Assembly (NCBI GenBank): GCA_028820505.1
Contig: JAPPIT010000207.1
Location: forward strand, 1-51,185
DNA from: Defluviicoccus sp.
Lineage (GTDB): Bacteria > Pseudomonadota > Alphaproteobacteria > MPNO01
Direction of reading: 5' to 3'
DNA length: 51,185 nucleotides
Made by a program: the position numbers and the translations under genes. Under the pieces are notes generated by a model. The model ran no database searches. It was given only the letters and a program-made list of their open reading frames with translations, and had not been told where the DNA came from. Of this stretch, positions 26,848-35,396 are shown piece after piece. Within the stretch, counting starts at the first letter, position 1, and each line of letters begins with the position of its first letter.

Positions 26848-27312
26848 TTAGGCCGCCTCCCTCGGAACGGGCTCCGGCATCCCGGTCATCCTGCCGTCGT
26901 CGTCCAGTCCCAGCACCGCGCGGTAGGGAAACACCGGGCAGGACTTGGGCGACACCTCGCAATGGCCGTGGAAGGTGACGCGGCCGGAACAGGCCTCGCC
27001 GATCTCGCGGGCGAGGGCGGTCAGGGTGCGGAACTGCTCGTCCGTGAAGTTCTCTTCCGCGAGCCCGTGCAGGCAGATCGCGACCGTGCCCGCATTGTGG
27101 CCCGCCTGCGCGGCCGGCATGCGCTCCAGCGGCCTTCCTTCCTGGAGCGTGCCGTCGCTCCGGATGAAATAGTGGTAGCCGACATCGGACCAGCCGCGCT
27201 CGCCCACGTGCCAGTCGCGGATCGTTTCGATGTCGTCATGGTCGGGGTTGTCGCTCGCGCTGCAATGGAGGAAGACGCGGTCGACATGGCGGGCGGGCTT
27301 CTGAAAGGGCAT
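26848..27312 (-). CDS. N-acetylmuramoyl-L-alanine amidase, T7-lysozyme-like
   Basis: The 154-residue protein is an Amidase_2/PGRP-fold enzyme cutting between muramic acid and L-Ala in peptidoglycan. His16, Tyr46, His117, Lys123 and Cys125 correspond in order and spacing to the zinc ligands and catalytic residues of phage T7 lysozyme (H17, Y46, H122, K128, C130), and length is almost the same. There is no signal peptide, as in a phage endolysin that needs a holin. No holin or other phage gene is adjacent. It has its own strong promoter with repeats and a leader hairpin. It may be a domesticated phage gene or a cell-wall enzyme. Confidence 0.88.
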   Translation of the reverse strand: MPFQKPARHVDRVFLHCSASDNPDHDDIETIRDWHVGERGWSDVGYHYFIRSDGTLQEGRPLERMPAAQAGHNAGTVAICLHGLAEENFTDEQFRTLTALAREIGEACSGRVTFHGHCEVSPKSCPVFPYRAVLGLDDDGRMTGMPEPVPREAA

Positions 27313-27340
27313 CGCGGTTCTCCGTTCCGGGCAACGAAAA

Positions 27341-27365
27341 GGGGCGCCGGCATCTCCGGCGCCCC
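27341..27365 (-). terminator. Leader hairpin followed by TTTT (attenuator-like)
   Basis: GGGGCGCCGG and CCGGCGCCCC pair perfectly over 10 bp around a 5-nt loop. On the minus strand the stem is followed by TTTT. It lies between the amidase promoter and the amidase start codon, so it could be an attenuator or a 5' stabilising stem. On the plus strand no T-run follows. Confidence 0.55.
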
Positions 27366-27382
27366 CACTTCTCGACTCTGAC

Positions 27383-27424
27383 AAATATACTCAGAAACGT
27401 GTCCCGAGTCAAGGAAAATATACT
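27383..27424 (-). promoter_or_regulatory. Strong promoter with direct repeats, amidase gene
   Basis: On the minus strand TTGACT (27407-27412) and TATATT (27384-27389) are separated by exactly 17 bases. The 9-mer AGTATATTT occurs twice, at 27383-27391 over the -10 box and at 27416-27424 just upstream of the -35 box, 33 bases apart (about three helical turns). This looks like a pair of operator half-sites. The 27313-27639 gap also holds the leader hairpin and the vapB operator. Confidence 0.7.
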
Positions 27425-27605
27425 TTAATAGGTGATTTTGTTCGGCAAACCTCTGGAATTGCTAGTTTTTCTTGCCGGTTCCGGTTCGGCGGCAAAACGG
27501 ACGAAAAGCACCCCAAATCCCTTCCATCCGTCACGGGCGAAGCAAAAACCGGTTCCGGTGTCGCACCGCCGTTCCTCCACCCCCGCCGGCCCTCGCGCAT
27601 CGGTT

Positions 27606-27639
27606 GTGTGAAAACATATTCCCTTATATGTTTCCACAC
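27606..27639 (+). promoter_or_regulatory. vapBC operator and probable leaderless promoter
   Basis: Inverted arms of 14 bases (27606-27619 and 27626-27639, one mismatch) flank a 6-nt centre and end directly at the vapB ATG. A -10-like TATATG lies at 27625-27630, so transcription would start within about three bases of the ATG, and no Shine-Dalgarno is seen. This is a typical autoregulatory site for an antitoxin-toxin complex. Confidence 0.7.
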
Positions 27640-27876
27640 ATGCGGACGACGATCGATATCAACGATGCCCTGCTGCATGCGGTCAAGGCCCGCGCGGCGC
27701 GTGAGCACAAGACCCTGAAGGAGACCTTCGAGCAGGCCCTTCGCGCGTTCCTGGCCGACCCGGCTCCGCCGGGCGCCGCGCCGCCCATCCCGGTGTTTCG
27801 CGGCGGCGGCGTCCAGCCGGGCGTGGACCTGACGGACAGCGCCGCGCTGCGGGACCTCATGGATGCAGAGTCCTGA
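27640..27876 (+). CDS. vapB: VapB-type antitoxin
   Basis: The 78-residue protein begins MRTTIDINDALLHAVKARA, the usual VapB ribbon-helix-helix, followed by a Pro-rich linker and a tail ending DLTDSAALRDLMDAES that would cover the toxin. An ATG four codons earlier lies inside the operator and is less likely. It overlaps vapC by 14 bases. DNA binding to the palindrome just upstream would repress the operon. Confidence 0.88.
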   Translation: MRTTIDINDALLHAVKARAAREHKTLKETFEQALRAFLADPAPPGAAPPIPVFRGGGVQPGVDLTDSAALRDLMDAES

Positions 27877-28294
27877 CGTCAACGTCCTGGTGAGCGCGTT
27901 TCGCGAGGACGCGGTCCATCATGGGCCGTGCCGCCGGTGGCTGGCAGACGCCATGTCGGGCGGGGACCGCGTCGGCCTGTCCGAACTCGTGCTGAGCGGC
28001 GTACTCCGGATACTGACGCATCCGCGGGTTTTCCACCCGCCGACGCCGGGCGCCGCCGCCATCGACTTCGTCGATGCCCTGCTCGCGCAACCGGCGACCG
28101 CGGCGCTGCGCCCGGGCGACGGCCACTGGCGCATTTTCCGCGGCATGGCCGCGACCCTCCGGCTGACAGGCAATCGACTGCCGGACGCCTATCACGCGGC
28201 TCTCGCCATCGAGCACGGATGCGAATGGGTGACGCTCGACCGCGGCTTCGCCGTCTATCCCGGCTTGCGGGCCCGCAACCTTCTGGACGATTGA
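27863..28294 (+). CDS. vapC: VapC-type PIN-domain toxin
   Basis: The 143-residue PIN ribonuclease has the expected acidic active site: Asp5 in SPDVNVLV, Glu41 in LSELVLSG, Asp108 in LPDAYHAALA and Asp126 in TLDRGF. VapC toxins cut tRNA or rRNA when free of VapB. The start overlaps the end of vapB by 14 bases, so the pair is coupled. All four acids are present, so it is probably active. Confidence 0.9.
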   Translation: MQSPDVNVLVSAFREDAVHHGPCRRWLADAMSGGDRVGLSELVLSGVLRILTHPRVFHPPTPGAAAIDFVDALLAQPATAALRPGDGHWRIFRGMAATLRLTGNRLPDAYHAALAIEHGCEWVTLDRGFAVYPGLRARNLLDD

Positions 28295-28379
28295 CCACGG
28301 ATCGGACCCGGCATAGCCACGCCCGGCCGATATTGGTAGCGTCCCGGCCGCCCGTTTCCGATCCCTTGAGGAGCCTGCC

Positions 28380-30767
28380 GTGTCGTCGGTCAATCCGGTT
28401 ACCCCGTTCGACGGACCCAACTCCTATGTCGGCCGCATCCTTTCGCGGCCCGGCGCGCGGCGGGCGGTGCGGGGGCGGGGGCGCTATACCGACGACATTT
28501 CGCTGCCGCGCACGGTGCACGCGGCGTTCGTGCGCAGCCCCTACGGCCATGCGCGCATCGTCTCCGTCGACACGAGGGCGGCGGCGGCGCATCCGGGCGT
28601 CGTCAGGGTGATGACCGGCGCCGAGCTGGCGGAGCACTGCCCGCCCTGGTCGGGGATGCTGACCAGCTTCGAGGGCATGAAGGCGGCCCGGCAGCACGCG
28701 ATGGCGGTCGACCGCGCCTGCTGGCAGGGCGAGCCGGTGGCGGTCGTCTGCGCGCGCACGCGGGCCGAGGCGGAGGACGCGGCCGAGCTGGTCGAGGTCG
28801 AATGGGAGGCGCTTCCCGTCGTGATCGACAAGGAGCGCGCGCTCGGCCCCGGCGCGACCGTTCTCCACCCCGATCTCGGCGACAACCTCGCCTGGCGGCG
28901 CGATATCGACACCGGAAATGTCGACTCGGCATTTGCGGCGGAGGATGCCGTGACGGTCGAGGAGACCTACAGCTTCGGGCGCCACACCGCGGTCAGCCTG
29001 GAGCCGCGCGCGCTGCTCGCCGACTGGGACGAAGGCACGGAGAAGCTCACCGTCTACACCTCCAGCCAGGTGCCGCACATGATCAAGACGGTGTTCGCGC
29101 GGCATTTGCCGGTCGACGAGCACAATATCCGCATCGTGGCGCCCGATGTCGGCGGCTCGTTCGGGCTGAAAATCCACACCTACGGCGACGAGGTCGCGGC
29201 GTGCGCGCTCGCGATCCTGCTGAACCGGCCGGTCAAGTTCGTGGCCGACCGGCTCGAATCCTTCGTCACCGACATCCACGCGCGGGAGAACCGGATCCGG
29301 GCGCGGATGGCGGTCACCCCGGACGGCGAGATCGCCGCGCTCGAGATCGACGACCTGTCGGGAGTCGGCGCCTACTCGCAATATCCGCGGACCAGCGTGT
29401 TCGAGGCCAACCAGATCCTCAACATCGCGGGCGGGCCCTACAAGCACCCGAACTACCGGGCGGTCGCGCGAATTGTCTACCTGAACGGCGTGCCGACATC
29501 GCAATATCGCGGAGTCGGCCACCCCATAGGCATTTCGGCGAGCGAGGCGCTGCTCGACCTCGCGGCCGCGACGATCGGCATGGACCCGGTCGAGCTGCGC
29601 CGCCGCAACGTCATGGAGGACGACAGCTACCCGCGCAAGACGGCATCCGGCGTGCACGTGCAGGATCTGTCGCACCAGGCCTGCCTCGAACGGCTGGTCG
29701 AGCGGATCGAATACGACCGTTTGCGCGCCGAGCAGGCGCGGCTGCGCGAGGACGGCATTTTCCGCGGCATCGGCGTCTGCTCGTTCATCAAGGGGACCGC
29801 GCCCGGGCCGGAAGGCTATTACGGCGCCGGCAAGGCGCCGATCGCCTCGCAGGACGCCTGCACGATGAGCCTGGAGCCCGGCGGCGGCGTGCTCTGCGCG
29901 GTCGGTGTCACCGAGCAGGGGCAGGGGGCGGATGCCGTCGTCCGCCAGATCGCGGCGACCGCGGTGGGCGTTCCCCTGGACAGCGTCCGGGTGATCTCGG
30001 GCGACACCGACGCGGTGCCCTACGGAGGCGGCACCTATGCCAGCCGGGCGACGGCGATCGGCGGCGAGGCGACATGGCTCGCCGGGCGCGCGCTGCGCGA
30101 GGAAATCCTGAGGCTCGCCGGCGCGCTGCTGCAGACCGCGCCCGACCGGCTCGACGTGGCGGGCGGCAACGTCGTCGATTCCGGCGGCGAGACGGCCCGC
30201 ATCCCCCTCGCCGAGATCGGGCGGATCGGCCATTTCCAGGTCGGCGAGCTGCCCAACGACATCCAGCCCGAACTGACCCAGACCCGGCATTTCCGGCTGC
30301 GCGACAGGATCTACATCTTCACCAACGGCGCGCACGCATCCCACGTCGAGGTCGACGTCGAGACCGGCATGGTGCGGCTGCTGAACCATTGGGTGGTCGA
30401 GGATTGCGGGCGGGTCGTCAACCCCATGCTGGCCGACGAGCAGGTGCGCGGCGGCGCCATCCAGGGCATCGGCGGCGGGCTCTACGAGCACTGCATCTAC
30501 GACGAGAACGCCCAGCTGATGAACGGCACGATGGTCGACTACCTGACGCCGATGGCGCTCGAAATGCCGGATATCGACGTGGCCCACGTCCAGACGCCGA
30601 CCGCCGAATCCGAGCTCGGCGCCAAGGGGGTCGGCGAATCCGGCGTCGGCGGCGCGCCGTCGGCGGTGATGAACGCGATCAACGACGCGCTGACGCCCTT
30701 CGGCGCGCGGGTGACGGAGCATCCCATCACGCCGGAGACGGTGCTCAGAGCGCTGGGGCGGGTTTGA
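28380..30767 (+). CDS. Xanthine dehydrogenase-family molybdopterin-binding large subunit (second copy)
   Basis: The 795-residue protein has a GTG start with GAGGAG about eight bases before it. Features are the N-terminal GRGRYTDDI, the molybdopterin region VGGSFGLKIHTYGDE, an active-site loop QYRGVGHPIG in place of the common AYRGAGRP, TEQGQGADAVVRQIA, and the catalytic Glu in GVGESGVGGAP. It is only distantly similar to the copy at 21379, so it probably has a different substrate. No CoxM- or CoxS-type partner lies next to it. It is followed by a palindromic repeat and a GST. Confidence 0.91.
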   Translation: MSSVNPVTPFDGPNSYVGRILSRPGARRAVRGRGRYTDDISLPRTVHAAFVRSPYGHARIVSVDTRAAAAHPGVVRVMTGAELAEHCPPWSGMLTSFEGMKAARQHAMAVDRACWQGEPVAVVCARTRAEAEDAAELVEVEWEALPVVIDKERALGPGATVLHPDLGDNLAWRRDIDTGNVDSAFAAEDAVTVEETYSFGRHTAVSLEPRALLADWDEGTEKLTVYTSSQVPHMIKTVFARHLPVDEHNIRIVAPDVGGSFGLKIHTYGDEVAACALAILLNRPVKFVADRLESFVTDIHARENRIRARMAVTPDGEIAALEIDDLSGVGAYSQYPRTSVFEANQILNIAGGPYKHPNYRAVARIVYLNGVPTSQYRGVGHPIGISASEALLDLAAATIGMDPVELRRRNVMEDDSYPRKTASGVHVQDLSHQACLERLVERIEYDRLRAEQARLREDGIFRGIGVCSFIKGTAPGPEGYYGAGKAPIASQDACTMSLEPGGGVLCAVGVTEQGQGADAVVRQIAATAVGVPLDSVRVISGDTDAVPYGGGTYASRATAIGGEATWLAGRALREEILRLAGALLQTAPDRLDVAGGNVVDSGGETARIPLAEIGRIGHFQVGELPNDIQPELTQTRHFRLRDRIYIFTNGAHASHVEVDVETGMVRLLNHWVVEDCGRVVNPMLADEQVRGGAIQGIGGGLYEHCIYDENAQLMNGTMVDYLTPMALEMPDIDVAHVQTPTAESELGAKGVGESGVGGAPSAVMNAINDALTPFGARVTEHPITPETVLRALGRV

Positions 30768-30790
30768 GGGGTGGCGCATGGGCTCACGCT

Positions 30791-30904
30791 CCCCCGTCAT
30801 GGTCGGCGCAGGCCGACCATCCACGAGTTTTCTCGGCGGTCGGGACGGCAAAGCGACCATAAAAGAAAACGTGGATGGTCGGCCTGCGCCGACCATGACG
30901 GGGG
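30791..30904. repeat. Palindromic element, 35-bp arms, second sequence type
   Basis: Perfect 35-bp inverted arms lie at 30791-30825 and 30870-30904. They share the outer CCGTCATG and inner CATCCACG with the elements at 364 and 10324 but carry a different inner palindrome (GGTCGGCGCAGGCCGACC in place of GCCCGGACTTGTTCCGGGC). The loop is AT-richer. It follows the XDH-family gene. Confidence 0.85.
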
Positions 30905-30992
30905 GGGGGAAGCCCGACATGCGGGCCATGACCGGAGCGAGAGATACGGGGTAGGCTCCCGCCAAGACCGAAACGCCAACCAGGAGACCGCC

Positions 30993-31637
30993 ATGCATAT
31001 CGCCCTCTACTACGCACCCTTCACCTGCGCGCTCGCGCCTTACATCACGCTGACCGAGGCGGGGGCGGAGTTCGAGGTCAGGCCGCTCAATTTCCGCCAG
31101 CAGCAGCACATGTCGGCGGAGTTCATGGCGATCAACCCGAAGCACAAGGTGCCGCTCCTGGCGGTCGACGGCGAGACGATGACCGAGAGCACGGCGATCC
31201 AGCTCTGGATCGCGCGCGCCTTCCCCGACGCCGGTCTGCTGCCGGACGACCCGTGGGAGGAGCTGAAGGCGATCTCGCTGCATTCCTGGTGCTCGTCGGG
31301 CATCCATCCCTATCTCAGCCGCATCAACGCGCCGCCCCGGGTGTGCGACGTGCCGGGCGCGGACGAGAACGTGGTCGGCCATGCCAGGGAGTACCTCGCC
31401 GAGGCGTTCGGCATCGCCGAGGGCATGCTGGAGGGCCGCGAGTACTTCTTCGACCGCTTCGCCACGCCCGATGCGCATTTCTTCTGGTGCTGCCGCCGCG
31501 CGACCCAGTTCGACTTCGACCTGTCCGGTTTTCCCGCCACCGCCGCCCATTTCGCGCGCATGCAGGGAAGGGACAGCGTCCGCAAGCTGCTCGCCTACGA
31601 AAAGGAGGTCCTGGACGGGTTCGCCAGCGCGGCGTGA
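30993..31637 (+). CDS. Glutathione S-transferase-family protein
   Basis: The 214-residue GST has a thioredoxin-like N domain (MHIALYYAPFTCALAPYITL, then NPKHKVPLLAVDG and the glutathione-binding ESTAIQLWIAR) and a helical C domain. Unlike the GST at 17020 it has an ordinary TGC Cys in its N-terminal motif. It lies between the second XDH-family gene and a TRAP transporter on the same strand. GSTs in such clusters often act in detoxification or ring cleavage. The substrate is unknown. Confidence 0.9.
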   Translation: MHIALYYAPFTCALAPYITLTEAGAEFEVRPLNFRQQQHMSAEFMAINPKHKVPLLAVDGETMTESTAIQLWIARAFPDAGLLPDDPWEELKAISLHSWCSSGIHPYLSRINAPPRVCDVPGADENVVGHAREYLAEAFGIAEGMLEGREYFFDRFATPDAHFFWCCRRATQFDFDLSGFPATAAHFARMQGRDSVRKLLAYEKEVLDGFASAA

Positions 31638-31706
31638 CGGCACCGTTCCGGTTTCCGGGCGCGCTTGCGGCGTGATAGGCTCGCGGCCATCGAAAGGGAG
31701 ACGACC

Positions 31707-32729
31707 ATGTTGAAACGCATCGTTCTTCTGCCGCTCGGCTGCCTCGCCGCAGCGACCCTCGCCGCTGCCCCCGCGGGCGCCGAGACGGTCCTCAGGATCT
31801 CGAGTTGGGCGCCGCCCACCCACTTCCTCAACGCCACCGTGTGGCCGACCTGGGGCAAATGGGTCACCGAGGCCACCCAGGGGCGCGTGAAGACCAAGAT
31901 CGAGTACAAGCTCGCCTCGCCGCTCAAGCAGTTCGGCGTGGTGCGGGACGGCATCGCCGACGCCGGCTGGATCTTCCACGGCTACAACACCCGCTACGTC
32001 GCGACCCAGGTCGTCGAGATGCCCGATCTCGGCACCAGCGCCGAGGCGGCGGGAGTCGCCTACTGGAAGGTGCACGAGAAGTACCTGAACAAGGCGAACG
32101 AGCATCGCGGCACGGTCCTGCTCGGGCTGATGTCGCACGGGCCGGCGGTGATCCAGACCAAGAAGCCGCTCAAGGCGCTTTCCGACCTCAAGGGCATGAA
32201 GATTCGCGTGCCCGGCGGGGTCGGCAGCCTGGTCGGCAAGGCGCTCGGCGTCACCGCGGTGAAGCTGCCCGCGCCCAAGGTCTACGAGGCGCTCTCGTCC
32301 GGCGTCGCCGACGGCATCTTCATGCCGATGGAGACGCAGAAGACCTTCCGCCTCAAGGAGGTGGTCCCGCACGTGATGATCATGCCGGGCGGGCTCTACT
32401 ACGGGAGCTTCGCGCTGCTCATCAACCCCGGCACGCTCAAGAAGCTCTCCGACGCCGACCGCAAGGCGGTGATGAGCGTCTCCGGCGCCAAGCTGTCGCA
32501 GTTCGCCGGCACGGTGTGGGACGCGGGCGACAAGGCCGGTCTCGCTTCGGCGAAGGAGGCGGGAACCACGATCCAGACCGCCACGCCCGCCATGAAGAAG
32601 GCGTTCCTCGGCCTGATGAAGCCGGTCGAGGAGGCCTGGATCGAGCGGGCGAGCAAGGGCGGCTACGACGCCCGGGCCGCGCTCGCCGAGCTGCGCAAGA
32701 CCGCCCGCGCCTACGACAAGGCCAAGTGA
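31707..32729 (+). CDS. TRAP transporter substrate-binding protein (DctP family)
   Basis: The 340-residue protein has a signal peptide (1-27, ending AGAET) and the DctP fold, with LRISSWAPPTHFLNA at the start of the mature protein, the region MKIRVPGGVGSLVGKALG around 165-185, and PAPKVYEALSSGVADGIF, typical of the conserved ligand-binding helix. The conserved carboxylate-binding Arg is likely the one in MKIRVPGG. It captures an organic acid in the periplasm for the two permeases encoded next. The gene overlaps the small permease gene by four bases (GTGA). Confidence 0.92.
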   Translation: MLKRIVLLPLGCLAAATLAAAPAGAETVLRISSWAPPTHFLNATVWPTWGKWVTEATQGRVKTKIEYKLASPLKQFGVVRDGIADAGWIFHGYNTRYVATQVVEMPDLGTSAEAAGVAYWKVHEKYLNKANEHRGTVLLGLMSHGPAVIQTKKPLKALSDLKGMKIRVPGGVGSLVGKALGVTAVKLPAPKVYEALSSGVADGIFMPMETQKTFRLKEVVPHVMIMPGGLYYGSFALLINPGTLKKLSDADRKAVMSVSGAKLSQFAGTVWDAGDKAGLASAKEAGTTIQTATPAMKKAFLGLMKPVEEAWIERASKGGYDARAALAELRKTARAYDKAK

Positions 32730-33274
32730 GCGGGACCGATCCCGCTGACGGGACCGCCCCTTCCGGGCGGCGCCTCGGCGGCTGGCTGACCGCCGTCCCG
32801 GAAGGGGCGTCCTCGCTGGTGCTGTTCGTCCTGATGGCGATGACCTGCGTCGACGTCATCGGGCGCGAACTGCTGGGCGCCCCGCTCGACGGGGCGACCG
32901 AACTGACCCAGCTCATGCTGGGCGTCCTCGTCTTCGCCATCCTGCCGTCGGTCTGCCTCCGCGAGGAGCACGTGTCCGTCGACCTGCTCGACATCTGGTT
33001 CCCGGACCGGCTGGTCCCGCTGCGTCAGGCGATCCTGAACGCGATCATGACGGCGGCGCTCGGATTCGTTTCGTGGCGGGTCTGGATCATCGGCAGCCGG
33101 GAGGCCGAGTACGGCGACGCGACCGAGTTCCTCGAGATCCAGCTTGCCCCGATCACCTATTTCATCGCCGTGTTGAGCGCCTGCGGCGCCGTCGCGTTCG
33201 CCGTCAACGTCGTCCGCTACGCCGGCGGGTCGGGTCCGGCGCCCGCCGGCGGCGACGATCAGAGCTCCGTCTGA
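32726..33274 (+). CDS. TRAP transporter small permease (DctQ family)
   Basis: The 182-residue protein starts at a GTG overlapping the DctP stop codon. Four membrane helices are visible (about 25-50, 60-80, 100-125, 140-165), with the family segment CVDVIGRELLGAPLDG after helix 1 and REEHVSVDLL after helix 2. It is the small membrane subunit of the symporter, lying between the binding-protein gene and the large permease. Confidence 0.88.
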   Translation: MSGTDPADGTAPSGRRLGGWLTAVPEGASSLVLFVLMAMTCVDVIGRELLGAPLDGATELTQLMLGVLVFAILPSVCLREEHVSVDLLDIWFPDRLVPLRQAILNAIMTAALGFVSWRVWIIGSREAEYGDATEFLEIQLAPITYFIAVLSACGAVAFAVNVVRYAGGSGPAPAGGDDQSSV

Positions 33275-33295
33275 CGGGACGACGCTCCGGGTCCG

Positions 33296-34612
33296 ATGGA
33301 TATCGTCCTGATCGGCTTCGTCGTGCTGCTCGCGCTGGTGTTCCTGCGGTTGCCGATCGCGTTCGCGATGGGGATCGTGGGCTTCGTCGGCTTCGGCTAT
33401 CTGTCGGGCTGGCAGCCCTCGCTCTCGATGGTCGGCACGCTGGTCTCCGAGACCGCGCTGTCCTACGGGCTGTCGGTGGTGCCGCTGTTCATCCTGATGG
33501 GCAACCTGGTGTCGCGGGCGGGGCTGTCGGGCGAGCTCTACGGCGCAAGCCACGCCTTTCTCGGCCACCGGCGCGGCGGGCTCTCGATGGCCACCATCGT
33601 CGCCTGCGGCGGGTTCTCGGCGATCTGCGGCTCCAGCCTCGCCACCGCGGCGACGATGTCCAAGGTCGCCATGCCGCCCATGCGCCGCTACGGCTATTCC
33701 GACAGCCTCGCCTCCGCCTCGATCGCCGCCGGCGGCACCCTCGGCATCCTGATCCCGCCGAGCGTCATCCTGGTGATCTACGGGCTGATGACCGAGACCA
33801 GCATCCGCGAGCTGTTCGCGGCCGGCTTCATCCCCGGTCTGTTCGGGATCGTCCTCTATCTCGCGGCCGTGCAGTGGGTGGTCTGGCGGCGCCCGGAGGA
33901 CGGGCCGCGGGCCGAGCGGATGTCGTGGCCGGCGCGGTTCGCGGCGCTCAGGGGCGTGTGGGGGACGCTGATCCTCTTCGTCCTGGTGATGGGCGGGATC
34001 TACGGCGGGCTGTTCACCCCAACCGAGGCCGCCGGGATCGGGGCCGGCGGGGCGTTCCTGATCGCGCTCGCGCGCGGCGCGCTGACCTGGCGCTCGCTGC
34101 TGGAGGTGCTGACCGATTCGGCGCGCACGACGGCGATGCTGTTCATCGTCCTGATCGGGGCGCTGATCTTCTCCAACTTCGTCAACCGGGGCGGGCTGCC
34201 GGCCGGGCTGCTCTCGCTGGTCACCGGCTACGAGCTGTCGCCTCTGATGGTGATCGTCATCATCCTCGCGATCTATCTCGTGCTGGGCTGCGTGTTCGAG
34301 AGCCTGTCGATGCTGCTGCTCACCATCCCGATCTTCTTCCCCGTGGTGCAGGGGCTCGGCTATGCCGGGCTCGGCGAGGAGGCGATCCTGGTCTGGTTCG
34401 GCATCATCGCCGTGGTGGTGACCGAGATCAGCCTGATCACCCCGCCGGTCGGGCTCAACGTCTTCGTGCTCTCGGGCGTCTTGAAGGACGTCAAGACGAG
34501 CACCGTGTTCAAGGGCGTGACGCCCTTCTGGTGCGCCGACATCGTGCGCCTCGCGCTGCTCGTCGGGATCCCGTCGCTGTCGCTCTTCCTGCCGCGGCTG
34601 TTCTACCACTGA
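33296..34612 (+). CDS. TRAP transporter large permease (DctM family)
   Basis: The 438-residue permease has about 12 membrane helices and DctM hallmarks: FILMGNLVSRAGLSGELY near 60-80, GGFSAICGSSLATAATMSKV, PPSVILVIYGLMTETSI, and TPTEAAGIGAGGAF near 240. It is the sodium-driven transport subunit. It completes the three-gene set and converges with the ABC permease gene only 16 bases away. Confidence 0.94.
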   Translation: MDIVLIGFVVLLALVFLRLPIAFAMGIVGFVGFGYLSGWQPSLSMVGTLVSETALSYGLSVVPLFILMGNLVSRAGLSGELYGASHAFLGHRRGGLSMATIVACGGFSAICGSSLATAATMSKVAMPPMRRYGYSDSLASASIAAGGTLGILIPPSVILVIYGLMTETSIRELFAAGFIPGLFGIVLYLAAVQWVVWRRPEDGPRAERMSWPARFAALRGVWGTLILFVLVMGGIYGGLFTPTEAAGIGAGGAFLIALARGALTWRSLLEVLTDSARTTAMLFIVLIGALIFSNFVNRGGLPAGLLSLVTGYELSPLMVIVIILAIYLVLGCVFESLSMLLLTIPIFFPVVQGLGYAGLGEEAILVWFGIIAVVVTEISLITPPVGLNVFVLSGVLKDVKTSTVFKGVTPFWCADIVRLALLVGIPSLSLFLPRLFYH

Positions 34613-34628
34613 TCCGCGGCGCGCGCCC

Positions 34629-35396
34629 TCAACGCCCCGACCAGTGGACGTAGCGCCGCTCGATCAGGAGGAACAACAGGTTGAATCCGTAGCCGAGCGC
34701 GCCCGCGACGAAGATGGCGGCATACATCCGCGGCATCTCGAAAAGCATCTGGTTGTCGAGGACGTTGTGTCCCAGCCCGTCGATCGAGCCGATGAACATC
34801 TCGGCGACGATGACGATGATCAGCGCGAGCGAGACGCCGTTCCTCAAGCCCACGAAGGTCTGCGGCAGGGACTCGAACAGCATCACGTCGGTGAGGACGC
34901 GCAACCTGGACGCCCCCATGACCTGGGCTGCCTGGAGGCGGGTCTTGCGCGCGTTCATCACGCCATAGGCGACGTTAAACAGGATCACCAGCGACGCGCC
35001 GAATGTCGCGACCTGGATCTTGGTCGCGTCGCCCGGGCCCGAGATCGCGAGGAACAGCGGGAATACGGCGCTCGCGGGCGTCGAGCGAAAGAAGTCGACC
35101 ACGAACTCGACCGACCGGTAGACCGGAACCGACGACCCGAGAGCGATGCCGAGCGGTATTCCGATGATCCCGGCGTAGAGGATCGAGAGCGACGTCCGCT
35201 CGATCGTCCTGAAAAAGTCGATCAGGAGCTGCCCGCCCGTCATGCCGTGCCAGACGGCGGCGAACATGGCGCCCGGCGACGGCAGGAGCACACGGTCGAC
35301 GACCTCCACCCAAAAGGCGAACTGCCAGATGACGAGGAGCCCCACCACGCCGATCAATGGGGTGAACGGCCCGAACCTGTCCATCAAGTATCTCAA
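34629..35396 (-). CDS. ABC transporter permease, taurine/nitrate/aromatic type
   Basis: The 255-residue membrane protein has six helices and the permease EAA-like loop around GASRLRVLTDVMLFESLPQT, as in SsuC/TauC. It follows the ATPase gene with a four-base overlap and forms the channel of the importer. Substrates of this class include sulfonates, nitrate, hydroxymethylpyrimidine and phthalate-like acids, and the sequence alone does not decide among them. Confidence 0.91.
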   Translation of the reverse strand: MRYLMDRFGPFTPLIGVVGLLVIWQFAFWVEVVDRVLLPSPGAMFAAVWHGMTGGQLLIDFFRTIERTSLSILYAGIIGIPLGIALGSSVPVYRSVEFVVDFFRSTPASAVFPLFLAISGPGDATKIQVATFGASLVILFNVAYGVMNARKTRLQAAQVMGASRLRVLTDVMLFESLPQTFVGLRNGVSLALIIVIVAEMFIGSIDGLGHNVLDNQMLFEMPRMYAAIFVAGALGYGFNLLFLLIERRYVHWSGR

